The notes beneath the pieces are model-generated. The model saw nothing but the letters and a program-made list of their open reading frames with translations, did no database searches and was not told the origin of the DNA. From Alterisphingorhabdus sp051668705 (lineage in GTDB: Bacteria; Pseudomonadota; Alphaproteobacteria; Sphingomonadales; Sphingomonadaceae), in assembly GCF_051668705.1 (NCBI RefSeq), contig NZ_CP196351.1, positions 496,001-560,000 on the forward strand: a stretch of 64,000 nucleotides of DNA. The letters are read 5' to 3'. The position numbers and the translations under genes were made by a program. This document shows, piece by piece, positions 1 through 9,700 of this stretch; within the stretch, counting starts at the first letter, position 1, and each line of letters begins with the position of its first letter.

Positions 1-781
1 CGATATTGTTCTTCTTGACCAGATCTAGCGCGAGATACCCCTGAACGGTGACGGCCATCTGGGTCAGCAAATCCTGTGTGCGCTGGCGGACATAGAATAA
101 GGCTGTCTCGCGAATGGCCTTTGCTTTCGCCGGATCGGAAATATCCAGATCGTTCGCTTTCTCTTCAAGCCGAGCATCCATGACCTTTGAGATATGAATC
201 ATTTGCTCAAGTCGACCCATTGCTGCCCAGAGATTTTGCCGTTCAACATCAATCGCGGCATTGTCCATCAGCAATTCGTCTTTGCCGCCTGCCAGTCGGC
301 TGAGGATAGTCTGAATATGGTCCTGGCTGGATTTATAACCGTCAAAATAGTTGCGCAGCTTATTGCCCCAAGGAATGATACCGAAGATTTTGCGCGGTGT
401 GAGAAGATCACCCTTTTTGCCTGGGTCCAGATCTTCAACGGTGCGGCGCAATTCGGCAAGGTCTGCGCCTACGCCTTCATTTTCTCCCATGGCGCGCACT
501 GGACGATCAAGGAAGCGGTTGGATTGGCCAGCAGCCTCCGCAATCTCCTTGCGGCCCATATTAGTCAGCTGTTCAACGCGCTTGCCAAATTCGGGGGAGT
601 TCGCGTCTTGTGCAATCAGATCATCAACAAAACCGTCGACTTTCTCTTCCAACTTTGATTTCTGCTCTTCTGTGACGGGCACCAGACCGGCCGCCTTTTC
701 GGGAGCAACCACAGGGACCGGATCGGGAGCTTTAAGCTCAAGGCCGATGTCCACGGTTTCGGTTTTGGTCTCGGTTGCCAT
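1..781 (-). CDS. telA: Toxic anion resistance protein TelA, C-terminus cut by window edge
   Basis: The minus strand is open from an ATG at 781 to the window edge, giving about 260 residues with no stop, so the gene is partial. The protein begins MATETKTETVDIGLELKAP, continues with an acidic, helical region, and contains GRKEIAEAAGQSNRFLDRPV, then KIFGIIPWGNKLRNYFDGYK. This pattern is typical of the TelA/KlaA family (PF05816). Family members are linked to tellurite and other toxic-anion or envelope stress resistance, but the biochemical activity is not settled. No ter genes are visible nearby. A 15-bp palindrome lies about 150 bp upstream. The overlapping plus-strand open frames here are antisense shadows. 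Family call is firm; function is known only at family level. Confidence 0.85.
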   Translation of the reverse strand, partial: MATETKTETVDIGLELKAPDPVPVVAPEKAAGLVPVTEEQKSKLEEKVDGFVDDLIAQDANSPEFGKRVEQLTNMGRKEIAEAAGQSNRFLDRPVRAMGENEGVGADLAELRRTVEDLDPGKKGDLLTPRKIFGIIPWGNKLRNYFDGYKSSQDHIQTILSRLAGGKDELLMDNAAIDVERQNLWAAMGRLEQMIHISKVMDARLEEKANDLDISDPAKAKAIRETALFYVRQRTQDLLTQMAVTVQGYLALDLVKKNNI

Positions 782-932
782 CTACTATCCCTTTATCACG
801 TTCGTTTCATTGTCAGAATGCAATCATAACCACATTCTTTCAAGCGAAAGCGTAGATTATCACTAAACTACTGTATCAACCTAGTAATACAGAGTGTCGG
901 GTGCAAGGGCTAAGGCCGTAAACTGTCGAACA

Positions 933-947
933 ATAACAGGCTGTTAT
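933..947. promoter_or_regulatory. 15-bp perfect palindrome between telA and the acyl-AMP ligase gene
   Basis: ATAACAG-G-CTGTTAT is a perfect inverted repeat with a one-base centre. It sits upstream of the telA start (781) and just beyond the 3' end of the acyl-AMP ligase gene (995). It could be an operator for telA. No regulator gene is adjacent, so this is only a candidate. Confidence 0.3.
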
Positions 948-994
948 CGAAACTATTATATGGCTGTGCTTGAGGTCTAACGCGGCCTCAAAGA

Positions 995-2743
995 TTATGC
1001 CGCAACCTGATAAGGTTGAATTTCGCCAGAAAGATAGAGATTGCGCGCTTTGGCACGGCTTAATTTGCCGGATGATGTGCGCGGCAAGGTGCGGGGTGGT
1101 ACCAGCTCAATCACACAATTCATGCCGGTAATATTGCGCACTTTTTCGCGTATCTCTTCACGCAGGCGTAAACGCTCAGCATCATCGGATGTGCGGCATT
1201 GCACCAGTACGGCAGGGGTTTCTTCGCCGCCCGGTGTGGTCACTGCAAAGGCGGCAATATCGCCCGCTTTGAACCCAGGCAGTTGCTCGACCGCCCATTC
1301 AATATCCTGCGGCCAATGGTTTTTGCCATTGATGATAATCATATCTTTGGCGCGGCCGACAACGAACAGATAACCACCAGACATATAGCCCATATCCCCG
1401 GTGTCGAGCCAACCATCAACCAGACAGGCATCGGTTGATTCAGGATCGCGGAAATAGCTGTGCATGATGCTGGGGCCGGAACACCAGATTTTGCCAATGG
1501 CTTTTTCGGGCAGTGTCTTGCCGCTTTCCTCACGGATTTCTACGGTCATATCCTTTGCCGGCTTGCCGCAATTGACAATGGCGCGCATTCGCACTTGCCC
1601 ATCGTCGTTACCTTCACTCATGTCAGACATGCCGGAAAGGCGGGTTTCTTCCACCATCTCAACCTTAATGCCTTCACCCGGCGGCATGATTGTGACGGCC
1701 AGTGTTGCCTCTGCCAGTCCATAGCTGGGCAAAAAGGCTTTTGCGTCAAATCCGGCTGGGCCGAATGCATCGACAAAGCTCTGCATAACCTCTGGACGGA
1801 TCATATCCGCGCCATTGCCTGCCAAGCGCCAACGCGACAGGTCAAAGCGTTCTTCAACCTTTGACTGGTTGCCAATGCGGCGCGCGCAAATATCATAGCC
1901 GAAAGTCGGCGAATAGCTGATTGTTGTGCCTGTGTTACGGCTGACCATATCCAGCCATGCCAAGGGGCGACGGGCGAAATGCTCGGTGCGCAAATAGTCG
2001 GTTGACACCTGATTGGCGATGGGGGACAGAAAACAGCCAACCAACCCCATATCATGATACCAAGGCAGCCATGATACACAGCGGTCGCTGTCTTGCACTT
2101 TCATGCCGTTGGAATGCGCTGACAAATTGTTGAGCAGCGCATGATGCGTCACGGCAACGCCATGCGGGAAGCGCGTGGAACCGCTGGAATATTGTAGATA
2201 GCAAATATCTTGCGGATCGGCCGTCGGCAATGCGCATTGTTCCGCCGCTTGATCGGTAAACTGATCCCAAACCACCCCTTTGACACCGCAGCTATCAGCC
2301 GCTGCGCCTGCCATTTCCGACAGTTCTGCGGGGAAGAATAACATGGTTGGGTCACAGCTTTTCAATTGTACTGATAGCTGATCAATATAGGATTCTTTGC
2401 CGCCAAAACTGGTGGGCAGGGGCAGCGGAACCGGCCATGCACCTGCATAAACGACACCAAAGAACAATGCTGCAAATTCAGCGCCGGTTTCTGCAACCAA
2501 AGCAATGCGTTCCTGCGGTTTCACGCCATTGGCAATCAGCCGATATGCATTTGAAAGGGCATCTTGCTGCAATTCGGCAAATGTATATGGCCGCGCCAAA
2601 TTGCCACGTGCATCATGGAAATTCAGCCCACGTGTCCCCGTGGCAGCATAATCCAGAGCATCGCCCAAAGTATCAAATTCAGCAAAAATGCGGGGCAGTT
2701 CATCAAATGTTGGTGTCGGCTCTGTCATGGTCGCCTCACTCAT
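995..2743 (-). CDS. Fatty acyl-AMP ligase (FAAL), AMP-binding family
   Basis: Predicted to activate a fatty acid as acyl-adenylate and hand it to an acyl carrier protein rather than to CoA. The A3-type motif reads YSSGSTRFPHGV, the form typical of FAALs. WLPWYHDMGLVG and SYGLAEATLAV follow, and the C-terminal part has GWLDTGDMGY and KDMIIINGKNHWPQDIE. At 582 residues it matches the family. I chose the ATG at 2743 because GGGGGTGAT lies directly before it; an ATG at 2794 in the same frame would add 17 residues. It is divergent from recX. No acyl carrier protein, PKS or NRPS gene lies in the window, so the acceptor and product are unknown. Confidence 0.85.
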   Translation of the reverse strand: MSEATMTEPTPTFDELPRIFAEFDTLGDALDYAATGTRGLNFHDARGNLARPYTFAELQQDALSNAYRLIANGVKPQERIALVAETGAEFAALFFGVVYAGAWPVPLPLPTSFGGKESYIDQLSVQLKSCDPTMLFFPAELSEMAGAAADSCGVKGVVWDQFTDQAAEQCALPTADPQDICYLQYSSGSTRFPHGVAVTHHALLNNLSAHSNGMKVQDSDRCVSWLPWYHDMGLVGCFLSPIANQVSTDYLRTEHFARRPLAWLDMVSRNTGTTISYSPTFGYDICARRIGNQSKVEERFDLSRWRLAGNGADMIRPEVMQSFVDAFGPAGFDAKAFLPSYGLAEATLAVTIMPPGEGIKVEMVEETRLSGMSDMSEGNDDGQVRMRAIVNCGKPAKDMTVEIREESGKTLPEKAIGKIWCSGPSIMHSYFRDPESTDACLVDGWLDTGDMGYMSGGYLFVVGRAKDMIIINGKNHWPQDIEWAVEQLPGFKAGDIAAFAVTTPGGEETPAVLVQCRTSDDAERLRLREEIREKVRNITGMNCVIELVPPRTLPRTSSGKLSRAKARNLYLSGEIQPYQVAA

Positions 2744-2992
2744 ATCACCCCCATTAACTTTGGTGTCAGTTTTGGGTTGCACAGTTTTTATCATTATAGC
2801 CTATAATTCCCAACACAATCACGTTCCATAAAACAAAAGATCCGCTTGCATGCAATGCGCAATGCAGAGCGTGTCCACGGTACGTAAACCAATTATTCAA
2901 TATACCCCAAAGACCAAAGTCTGGCCTAAATTTAGACGCGACTATGGCATAATGATGGCGAGAAGCAAAATGAAGCGATATAACAATCTGAA

Positions 2993-3616
2993 ATGAGCAA
3001 AGAAAATCCTTCATTTTCGCAAAGGCCGCAGCGCAAACCAAGGCCGCTGGATACACAGCGGCTGCGTGATCTGGCAATGCGTTATGTTGCGCGCTATGCC
3101 ACGAGTTCTGCTAAATTGCGCGATTATCTGGCGCGCAAGTTGCGCGAACGTGAATGGCAGGGCGATGACCAACCGGATATTGATGCGCTGGTGGGCTATT
3201 GTGTGGATAAAGGCTTTGTCGATGATGCGCTCTATGCCGCGCAAAAAGCGAGTGATCTTGCGCGGCGCGGTTATGGCGCCAGACGTGTGGATGCGATGTT
3301 ATATATGTCAGGCATTGCCGATGATGATGCGCTGGAGGCCCGTTCTCTTACCGAGGCTGCAAAGTGGAGGGCCGCACTTTTATATGCACGACGCAAAAGA
3401 ATTGGCCCATTTTCCGGGCCAGTGCACGGCAAAGCGCCGGACAAAGATAATGGCGATCGATCTGTAAGGGACCGTCAGATTGCCGGAATGTTAAGGGCGG
3501 GGCATGATATGCATGTTGTATGCACGGTTATTGATGCTCCAGATTTTGCGGTTTTGCGTGAAAAAGGCGATGATGGGCTGGATGCGGCGCTGGACGCCAT
3601 GGAACCGCTTGTTTAG
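2993..3616 (+). CDS. recX: RecX-family regulatory protein
   Basis: Small helical protein of 207 residues expected to bind RecA filaments and modulate recombination and SOS signalling. The N-terminal block LAMRYVARYATSSAKLRDYLARKL and then YCVDKGFVDDALYAAQKASDLARRGYGARRV match the RecX three-helix repeats (PF02631). The C-terminal third is less conserved. recA itself is not in the window. It is first in a same-strand run with DUF192, NDUFA12 and DUF2155 genes and is divergent from the FAAL gene. Start taken at the ATG at 2993; no strong ribosome-binding site is visible directly before it. Confidence 0.85.
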   Translation: MSKENPSFSQRPQRKPRPLDTQRLRDLAMRYVARYATSSAKLRDYLARKLREREWQGDDQPDIDALVGYCVDKGFVDDALYAAQKASDLARRGYGARRVDAMLYMSGIADDDALEARSLTEAAKWRAALLYARRKRIGPFSGPVHGKAPDKDNGDRSVRDRQIAGMLRAGHDMHVVCTVIDAPDFAVLREKGDDGLDAALDAMEPLV

Positions 3617-3661
3617 CAGCTTAATGATCGCAACCAACTCGCAAAATAATTGGAGGCTTTG

Positions 3662-4186
3662 ATGACCTTTCGCCACTTATTTCCGATTCTCCTCACAGCA
3701 TTTGCAGCGTTCAGCCTGTCAGCATGTTCTCAATCTACAGAAAGCGCTGTAAACGGTGCGAGTGGAGACGAAGCAAGTAGCGGGGTTGCAACCGCGCCAT
3801 CAGGCCTGGATTTAGCCAGTTTGACTGTACAAAGCGGCGATACGACTCACGCATTCACGGTTGAGGTCGCCAGAACAGCGCAACAGCAAGCGCGCGGTCT
3901 TATGTTCAGGACTGAGCTGGCCCCTGATAAAGGCATGATATTCCCATTTTCGGAAACACGGCCAGCCAATTTCTGGATGAAAAACACACAGATATCGCTC
4001 GATATCATCTTTGTGCGAAGCGATGGCACGATAGAGAGCATTGCCGCAAATACTGTCCCTTATTCAGAGGAAGGTGTGCCTTCTGGTGAGCCTGTCGCGA
4101 TGGTGTTGGAACTGGTCGCTGGCCGATCCGCAGAATTGGGTCTTAAGCCTGGAGATGTTGTGCAATGGGTCGATCCACGCATCTGA
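3662..4186 (+). CDS. DUF192-family lipoprotein
   Basis: The 174-residue product starts MTFRHLFPILLTAFAAFSLSAC, a lipoprotein signal with lipobox LSAC, so it is likely anchored in an envelope membrane. The DUF192 domain (PF02643) occupies the C-terminal two thirds: FTVEVARTAQQQARGLMFR, then GMIFPF, ANFWMKNTQISLDIIFV and LELVAGRSAELGLKPGDVV. Family function is not established. The ATG at 3662 was chosen because GGAGG lies five bases before it; the TTG four codons upstream would place that site inside the gene. It lies 45 bp after recX. Confidence 0.87.
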   Translation: MTFRHLFPILLTAFAAFSLSACSQSTESAVNGASGDEASSGVATAPSGLDLASLTVQSGDTTHAFTVEVARTAQQQARGLMFRTELAPDKGMIFPFSETRPANFWMKNTQISLDIIFVRSDGTIESIAANTVPYSEEGVPSGEPVAMVLELVAGRSAELGLKPGDVVQWVDPRI

Positions 4187-4265
4187 GCGTATTTTTTACC
4201 TATTCGTTGGCGCAACAGGCAATTTTTTATTGCCTCTGGCGCATGACACGGAGTAAGCGGAGCCC

Positions 4266-4664
4266 ATGGGAATTTTGGGAAAAATCTTTACCTGGTGGGA
4301 TGGCGCGACCATCGGCACCATGTTGTGGACCAGCCGTAAGGGCGAACGCGTTGGCGAGGATTCCTTCGGCAATGCCTATTATCGTAGCAAAAAAGTGAAA
4401 GACGGTGAACGAGAGCGGCGCTGGGTTATCTATAACGGTGCCAATGACGCTAGCCGTGTGCCTTCTGAATGGCATGGTTGGCTGCACCAAAGCTATGATG
4501 AAGTACCGGAAAGCCATTTGCCCCCGCCGCGTATCTGGGAAAAAGATTATGTGCCCAATATGACAGGCACAGCCAGCGCTTATAGGCCAAGTGGCGCATT
4601 GGAGCGCGGAGCCAAGCGAGCTGCGGCCAGTGGAGATTATGAAGCCTGGTCACCGGAAGACTGA
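4266..4664 (+). CDS. NADH:ubiquinone oxidoreductase accessory subunit NDUFA12
   Basis: A 132-residue homologue of the 17.2-kDa complex I accessory subunit (PF05071), found in mitochondria and alphaproteobacteria. Visible family features are MGILGKIFTWWDGATIGTML near the N-terminus, GEDSFGNAYYR, RRWVIYNGANDASRVPSEWHGWLH in the centre, and the proline-rich YDEVPE...PPPRIWEKDYVPN segment. It should bind peripherally to complex I on the cytoplasmic side. The other complex I genes are not in the window. It lies 79 bp after the DUF192 gene and is followed after 3 bp by the DUF2155 gene. Confidence 0.92.
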   Translation: MGILGKIFTWWDGATIGTMLWTSRKGERVGEDSFGNAYYRSKKVKDGERERRWVIYNGANDASRVPSEWHGWLHQSYDEVPESHLPPPRIWEKDYVPNMTGTASAYRPSGALERGAKRAAASGDYEAWSPED

Positions 4665-4667
4665 CAC

Positions 4668-5450
4668 TTGGCTCGCAAACGCTCTCAAACATCCTATTCG
4701 TCATCCAGATTTGTGGCGCTTAAATGCGCTGTGCCTCTCATGATGTTGGCGCTTTCCGGATGTGGAATTACAAAGACCGATGAAGCTGATAAGGGCGCTT
4801 CACCCGCACAAAGCGAAGATCTTCCGCCAGCTGCCGCCAATATCGTTGCTGGCAAAGATACTGTGCAGGAAGCTGACACCGGACAATTGGGCACGCCCAT
4901 GGCGGACCGTGTCGCGACCATCGGCTTTTTGAACAAACGTAACAATGATTCGCGTGATCTACAGATGAAGCCGGGTGAGGCCCGGCGCATCGGTAATGTG
5001 GTTATTCGGTTGGAAGCATGTGAACGCACTGCTCCTTGGGAATCGCCAGCCGAATCCGGGGCCTTTGTGCAGGTTCTGGTGCAAAGCAAGCCTCGGCGTA
5101 ACAGCGGCGAAGAGCCAAAATGGCAACGTATTTTCTCAGGTTGGCTGTTTAAAGAATCGCCGTCAGTGAATGTCGTTGAACACCCTATTTATGATGTTTG
5201 GCTCAAAAATTGTGCGATGCGTTTCCCCGGAGAAGAAGATATTATCGCTGACCCAGTGGCAGATGCTGATTCAACATCGCCCGATACAGCTGCATCATCT
5301 GATAGCGCGCCCGCAGATTCAGAGCCCGGAGTACCAAGCAATTCGGCAAATGCCGCTGGTAATGAAGGTTCGCCTGCGCCTTCCGCACCAGAGGCGCCAA
5401 CACTGCCAGAACCAACGATTGAAGATTTGCTGGACGACGTTGACGGATAA
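4668..5450 (+). CDS. DUF2155-domain lipoprotein with acidic low-complexity tail
   Basis: The 260-residue product has an N-terminal hydrophobic segment ending in lipobox LSGC (about residue 32), so it is probably a lipoprotein. DUF2155 (PF09923) follows: VATIGFLNKRNNDSRDLQM, VVIRLEACERTAPWE, FSGWLFKESPSVNVVEHPIYDVWLKNC. Residues from about 190 on are a Ser/Ala/Pro/Asp-rich tail. The start is a TTG at 4668 with GGAAG seven bases upstream; an ATG near residue 25 would remove most of the signal. The last 262 bp are also read antisense as the C-terminus of aat. Function of the family is unknown. Confidence 0.82.
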   Translation: MARKRSQTSYSSSRFVALKCAVPLMMLALSGCGITKTDEADKGASPAQSEDLPPAAANIVAGKDTVQEADTGQLGTPMADRVATIGFLNKRNNDSRDLQMKPGEARRIGNVVIRLEACERTAPWESPAESGAFVQVLVQSKPRRNSGEEPKWQRIFSGWLFKESPSVNVVEHPIYDVWLKNCAMRFPGEEDIIADPVADADSTSPDTAASSDSAPADSEPGVPSNSANAAGNEGSPAPSAPEAPTLPEPTIEDLLDDVDG

Positions 5451-6094
5451 CCTTCAACCGGTGTATTTTCTAAGCCTGTAACGCCCAGCTTCGGTCTTGT
5501 GTCCGCTTTGGCAAAACGGCTTCCAGCCAGAGCTTTATCCAGCATAGTGATATAATCCTCCTGCCGGATTTCTGTTGCACCCAGGCTAGCCAGATGGTCT
5601 GTCATGAACTGGCAGTCGAGCAACTGAAATCCCGCCATCCGCATGGCGGTCACCAGAGCGGCCAATGCCGTTTTTGAAGCATTATCCGCTAGGCTGAACA
5701 TGCTTTCACCGCAAAACACTTTGCCAAGCGATACGCCATATAGACCGCCCACAAGCCGCCCTTGTTGCCAGCATTCTACACTATGCGCATGACCGACATG
5801 GTGAAGAAGCTGATAGCTTTTATAGATGGATTGGTTGATCCAACTTTCTTCGCGATCAGGCACTGCTGCTGCGCAATGCTGTACCACATCGGCAAAAGCA
5901 TGGTTGCAGCGCAGTTCAAAGATATCGCGCCGCAGAGTCTTGCGCAGCGATCGCGACATATGGAATTTCTTGAGAGGCAAGATTGCCCGCTCTCTGGGTT
6001 CAACCCAGAAGACATCTTCGGCTTCACGGGAATCAGCCATAGGGAACAGGCCAATAGAATAAGCACGCAGCAATGTTTCGGGGTCGATAGTCAT
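5189..6094 (-). CDS. aat: Leucyl/phenylalanyl-tRNA-protein transferase with C-terminal extension
   Basis: Transfers Leu or Phe from tRNA to N-terminal Lys/Arg of proteins, marking them for ClpS/ClpAP degradation. The catalytic domain covers about residues 1-208: LLRAYSIGLFPMA near the start, WVEPRERAILPL, ESWINQSIYKSYQLLHHVGHAHSVECW, LVGGLYGVSLGKVFCGESMFS and QLLDCQFMTDHLASLGA are classic. The protein then runs on for about 90 residues of Ser/Gly/Ala-rich sequence that is read antisense to the DUF2155 gene. This makes it clearly longer (301) than the usual 200-250. The tail may be the result of stop-codon loss. Start ATG at 6094. Confidence 0.9.
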   Translation of the reverse strand: MTIDPETLLRAYSIGLFPMADSREAEDVFWVEPRERAILPLKKFHMSRSLRKTLRRDIFELRCNHAFADVVQHCAAAVPDREESWINQSIYKSYQLLHHVGHAHSVECWQQGRLVGGLYGVSLGKVFCGESMFSLADNASKTALAALVTAMRMAGFQLLDCQFMTDHLASLGATEIRQEDYITMLDKALAGSRFAKADTRPKLGVTGLENTPVEGYPSTSSSKSSIVGSGSVGASGAEGAGEPSLPAAFAELLGTPGSESAGALSDDAAVSGDVESASATGSAIISSSPGKRIAQFLSQTS

Positions 6095-6236
6095 TAACCT
6101 CTTCTAACCACGCTGACCGCGGCATGAAACAGTAAAGGGCTAATTTTCTGGATTGGCAATTGTACGCTTGTCACTGGCTTATGGACACGTTACATGGCCT
6201 TTCTTACGCAGCGCCTATTTTGGTAGATATGCGTAT

Positions 6237-6312
6237 AGGGGTGTAGCTCAGTTGGTAGAGCGTCGGTCTCCAAAACCGAAGGCCCACGGTTCGAGCCCGT
6301 GCGCCCCTGCCA
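6237..6312 (+). tRNA. tRNA-Trp (anticodon CCA), 3' CCA encoded
   Basis: The full cloverleaf can be drawn. The acceptor AGGGGTG (6237-6243) pairs with CGCCCCT (6302-6308). The D arm is GCTCAGTTGGTAGAGC. The anticodon stem TCGGT/ACCGA encloses CTCCAAA, giving anticodon CCA. The T arm is CACGG-TTCGAGC-CCGTG. Discriminator G is followed by a genomic CCA. In many alphaproteobacteria this tRNA lies directly upstream of secE; here secE is about 14 kb away. Confidence 0.97.
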
Positions 6313-6739
6313 TTTTCTTAGAATCTATTTCTCATATATTGTTGGGTGCAAACGCGCCAAATATTTGATGTATTTGTATTATTGTACATTCATGCTTCGC
6401 AGTATCATATTTACTGCTGATGTAGAGCTGAATCAACTTACCCGATTCGGCCGTGAGGCAAAATAGTCCCACGCAGCCTTCTGGATGTCATGGTTACTAA
6501 CTTTATAAAGCCTCCCACTAATATATGCTTTGGGCTAAAATTGGGCATGCGTACCAATTTCTATACTCTTCTGCTTTCATAATATTCGCTGTCAATCTGT
6601 CTGACCTATGCCTTTCATATATACATGGCCGGAGTGAAATAACTTTAGACCAGTCAGGATAAATTGGTCTGCTTTATGGGTTGACAGCTTGGTCTATAAA
6701 AGGCACGTACCAAAAAAAGATAATCTGGGAGGAATGAAT
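6313..6739 (+). promoter_or_regulatory. Upstream region of the TonB receptor gene, with RTACCAA motifs and TTGGTCT repeats
   Basis: This 427-bp region has no convincing gene. It holds GTACCAATTT at 6551 and GTACCAAAAA at 6707, matching a motif found upstream of the alginate lyase and adhesin genes. AGACCA (6648) faces TGGTCT (6665) across 11-12 bases, and a further TTGGTCT lies at 6689. TTGACA occurs at 6681, but no good -10 box at normal spacing was recognised. A regulated promoter for the receptor is likely here; the binding protein may be the GntR-family product at 9943. Confidence 0.45.
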
Positions 6740-9700
6740 ATGCGTGTCCGTGCGAGCAGCGTTTCTGCGTCTAATGTAATCAAAAATAGCATTTCCGTAT
6801 TGTTGGCGAGTACCGCCATGGTGGCCGCGCCTGTCTGGGCTCAGACAGATCAGACGGCTGATGCGAGCGAGGATGAAACTGCCGATCAGGCTACGGATAC
6901 AATCGTTGTTGATGGCATTCGCGCAACCATTCAATCTTCCATTGAGGACAAACGGCAATCAGCACAGGTGTTTGATAGCCTTTCTGCCAATGAGATTGGC
7001 GATATTCCGGCGCTTTCTATTGGCGAAGCTCTGGAAACGCTAACCGGCGCTGCTTCGCACCGTGAACAAGGCGGCGCGACAGAGATTTCGGTACGTGGTC
7101 TTGGTCCCTTTCTAAGTTCGACAACGATTAACGGCCGTCTGGCCACAAATGGTAGCGGTGATCGTTCGGTTAATTTCAGTCAGTTTCCTTCTGAGCTTTT
7201 TGACAAGGTTGGTATTTTCAAAACCCAATCAGCCAGTTTTATTGAAGGCGGCGTGGCCGGTCAGGTGGTTTTGGAAACCGTGCGTCCTCTGGACTATGGT
7301 AAGCAAAGGCTTCAGGGCGAGTTCAAGCTGAACATCAACCCCGACAATCTTGATATTGATGCCGACCAGCGTCTTCAGAAATTTGGCTATCGCGGAACGG
7401 TGAGCTATATTGATCAGTTCCAATTGGGCGATAGTGAACTGGGCATTTCATTGGGCTATTCGCGCAATGTGACTACCAATCCTGAGCAAGAAGCCAATGT
7501 TTCTAATACAATTCGTGCCTGTGTGGTTGACCCTACCAATACCAGTGATGGTGTGTTTGATGATGGCAATTGTGACACAAGCGGCACGACTATTGCGGGA
7601 TTGCGTGATGGCACGGTTACCGATGATTTTGTGATTGCGCGTAACTCATATTCTGTACGCTCTAACATCACAGATGATGTTAGAGATTCATTCTTTGCCG
7701 CCATCCAATTTCAACCAAGTCCTGATGTTAACATTAACGCTGACTTCCAATATTCAAACCGTCTTTTCACTGAGCAGCGTAGTGATTTGAACTTTGCTGA
7801 GGGCCGCCGTATCGATGGCCCTGGTGACCCAAATCGCCTCGATTTTGACCTTATTTTCACAGAAACTGGGGCATTGCGTCAATTTACGGGTGAGCAGCGT
7901 ATTGAGGCTGTGAGTGAATATCTTGAGCGTGATGAAGAATATATCGGTGGCGGCCTGTCATTTGACGCTAGGTTGAGCGATAGACTGACCTTTACACTTG
8001 ATGCTTCATATTCGGAAACAACCCGTATTGAAGAGGCTGTTCAAATCCGCTTCCGGACAGAAGATGATGAAGACATTTTTGGTAATACCGGAGCGTTTAC
8101 GCCAAGTATTGAAAGCGATGGCAGCACACAGGATGATAGGGTTGAAACCGCCATTCAGATTCAACAAAATGGTTCTGAAGCTCTGAATTTCTTCGTTCAG
8201 AATTTTGACGTTAATGACCATAATCTTTTTGCTAATGATCCGCGTCTGCGTGCCGATTTGGAGCAGGACCGCTTCAACAGCATTTGGTCAATTCGCGGTG
8301 ATTTCAATTATGAGATGACTGGATTCTTGTCGTCCATACAAGCGGGCGCACGTTATCAAGAACTCGTTTATCGAGATGTTCCCGGTGCGCAGAATGGTAC
8401 GAGCCGGTTGGAAATCAATTTTAACGATACCCCAGGCACTGGCGCATTAGCAGTAGCTAATCAGGAATGCCGGACCTCTTTCCCAGAGACGGGCTTCCTC
8501 TCCTCTGTTCTGGGTGGCAACCCATTGGTTACCAATCTTGACCTTAATGGCAATGTTATTAGCACAACCAACACCTTTGCGACCTTTGATGCACTGTGTA
8601 TTGCGCGTGTGCTAGAACGCGAAGATCCGCAAGGCTTGCAATTTGACGAAGATGGCGTGCCGATTTTCCCAACAGGTGATTTTGATTCAGTTGACAATAC
8701 TGATGTCGAAGAACGCAGCTGGGCTTTTTATGCTCAAGCCAATTTTGACAATGAAATAGGCAGTCTGCCGGTTCGCGGAAACTTTGGTTTGCGTGTGGTT
8801 GGCACCAGTGTCCTTTCTACCGGGCTTCGCTCTGAACTGGATATCCAAGTTGATAATGCGGGTAACTTTAATCTGGTTTCTGTGCCAGGAACGTTTACGA
8901 CCAGCCAAACACGGGCATCCTATACCGAATTCCTGCCTAGCTTGAACTTGGTGGCTGAATTGCAGCCTGATCTTCAGGCACGTTTCGGTGTTTTTCGGGC
9001 ACTTTCACGTCCTGACCCATCTAATCTTGGTGATGGCCGCACGTTCAGCTTGAACAATGATGATTTTGCCACTCCGGAAGAGGCTTTGACCAGTGGTATC
9101 GATCAGGTAACGGCAAACGGCAACCCGCTTACAGACCCGTTGCTATCATGGAATGTTGATCTTGGCCTTGAATGGTACCCTAATGACGATACGATTTTGG
9201 CCGTTAATGCGTATTATAAGAGCTTTAACGGTGGTTTCGAAACAATCGGCTTTTTCGAAGACTTCACTGTTGACGGCTCTGTGCAAAGTCAATTTGTGAC
9301 ATCGGTCGATACAACTGATGAAACAAGCACGATTGTCGGCATCGAGGTTACAGCTGCGCACAGGTTCAGCTATTTGCCAGCACCTCTTGACGGCTTGGGC
9401 TTTAAACTCAGCTATAACTATGCCGATTCAAACTTTGAGTTTGAGGATGATGTTCTGGGCGCAATCACAACGCCAAATCCAGATGGTACAACCTCTGTCA
9501 GCAATGGTTTGATACCGCCCTCAAACCTGTTCGGCTTTTCCGAACATGTTCTGTCAGCACAGGTCTATTATGAAATTGGCGATTTCGATTTCCAAGGTGT
9601 CTACAAATATCGTAGCGAATATTTCCAGCAATTCATTGCGACGCCCGGCCGTATTCGTCTGATCGATGATGTCGGTGTTTTCGAAGCCCGGATATCCTAT

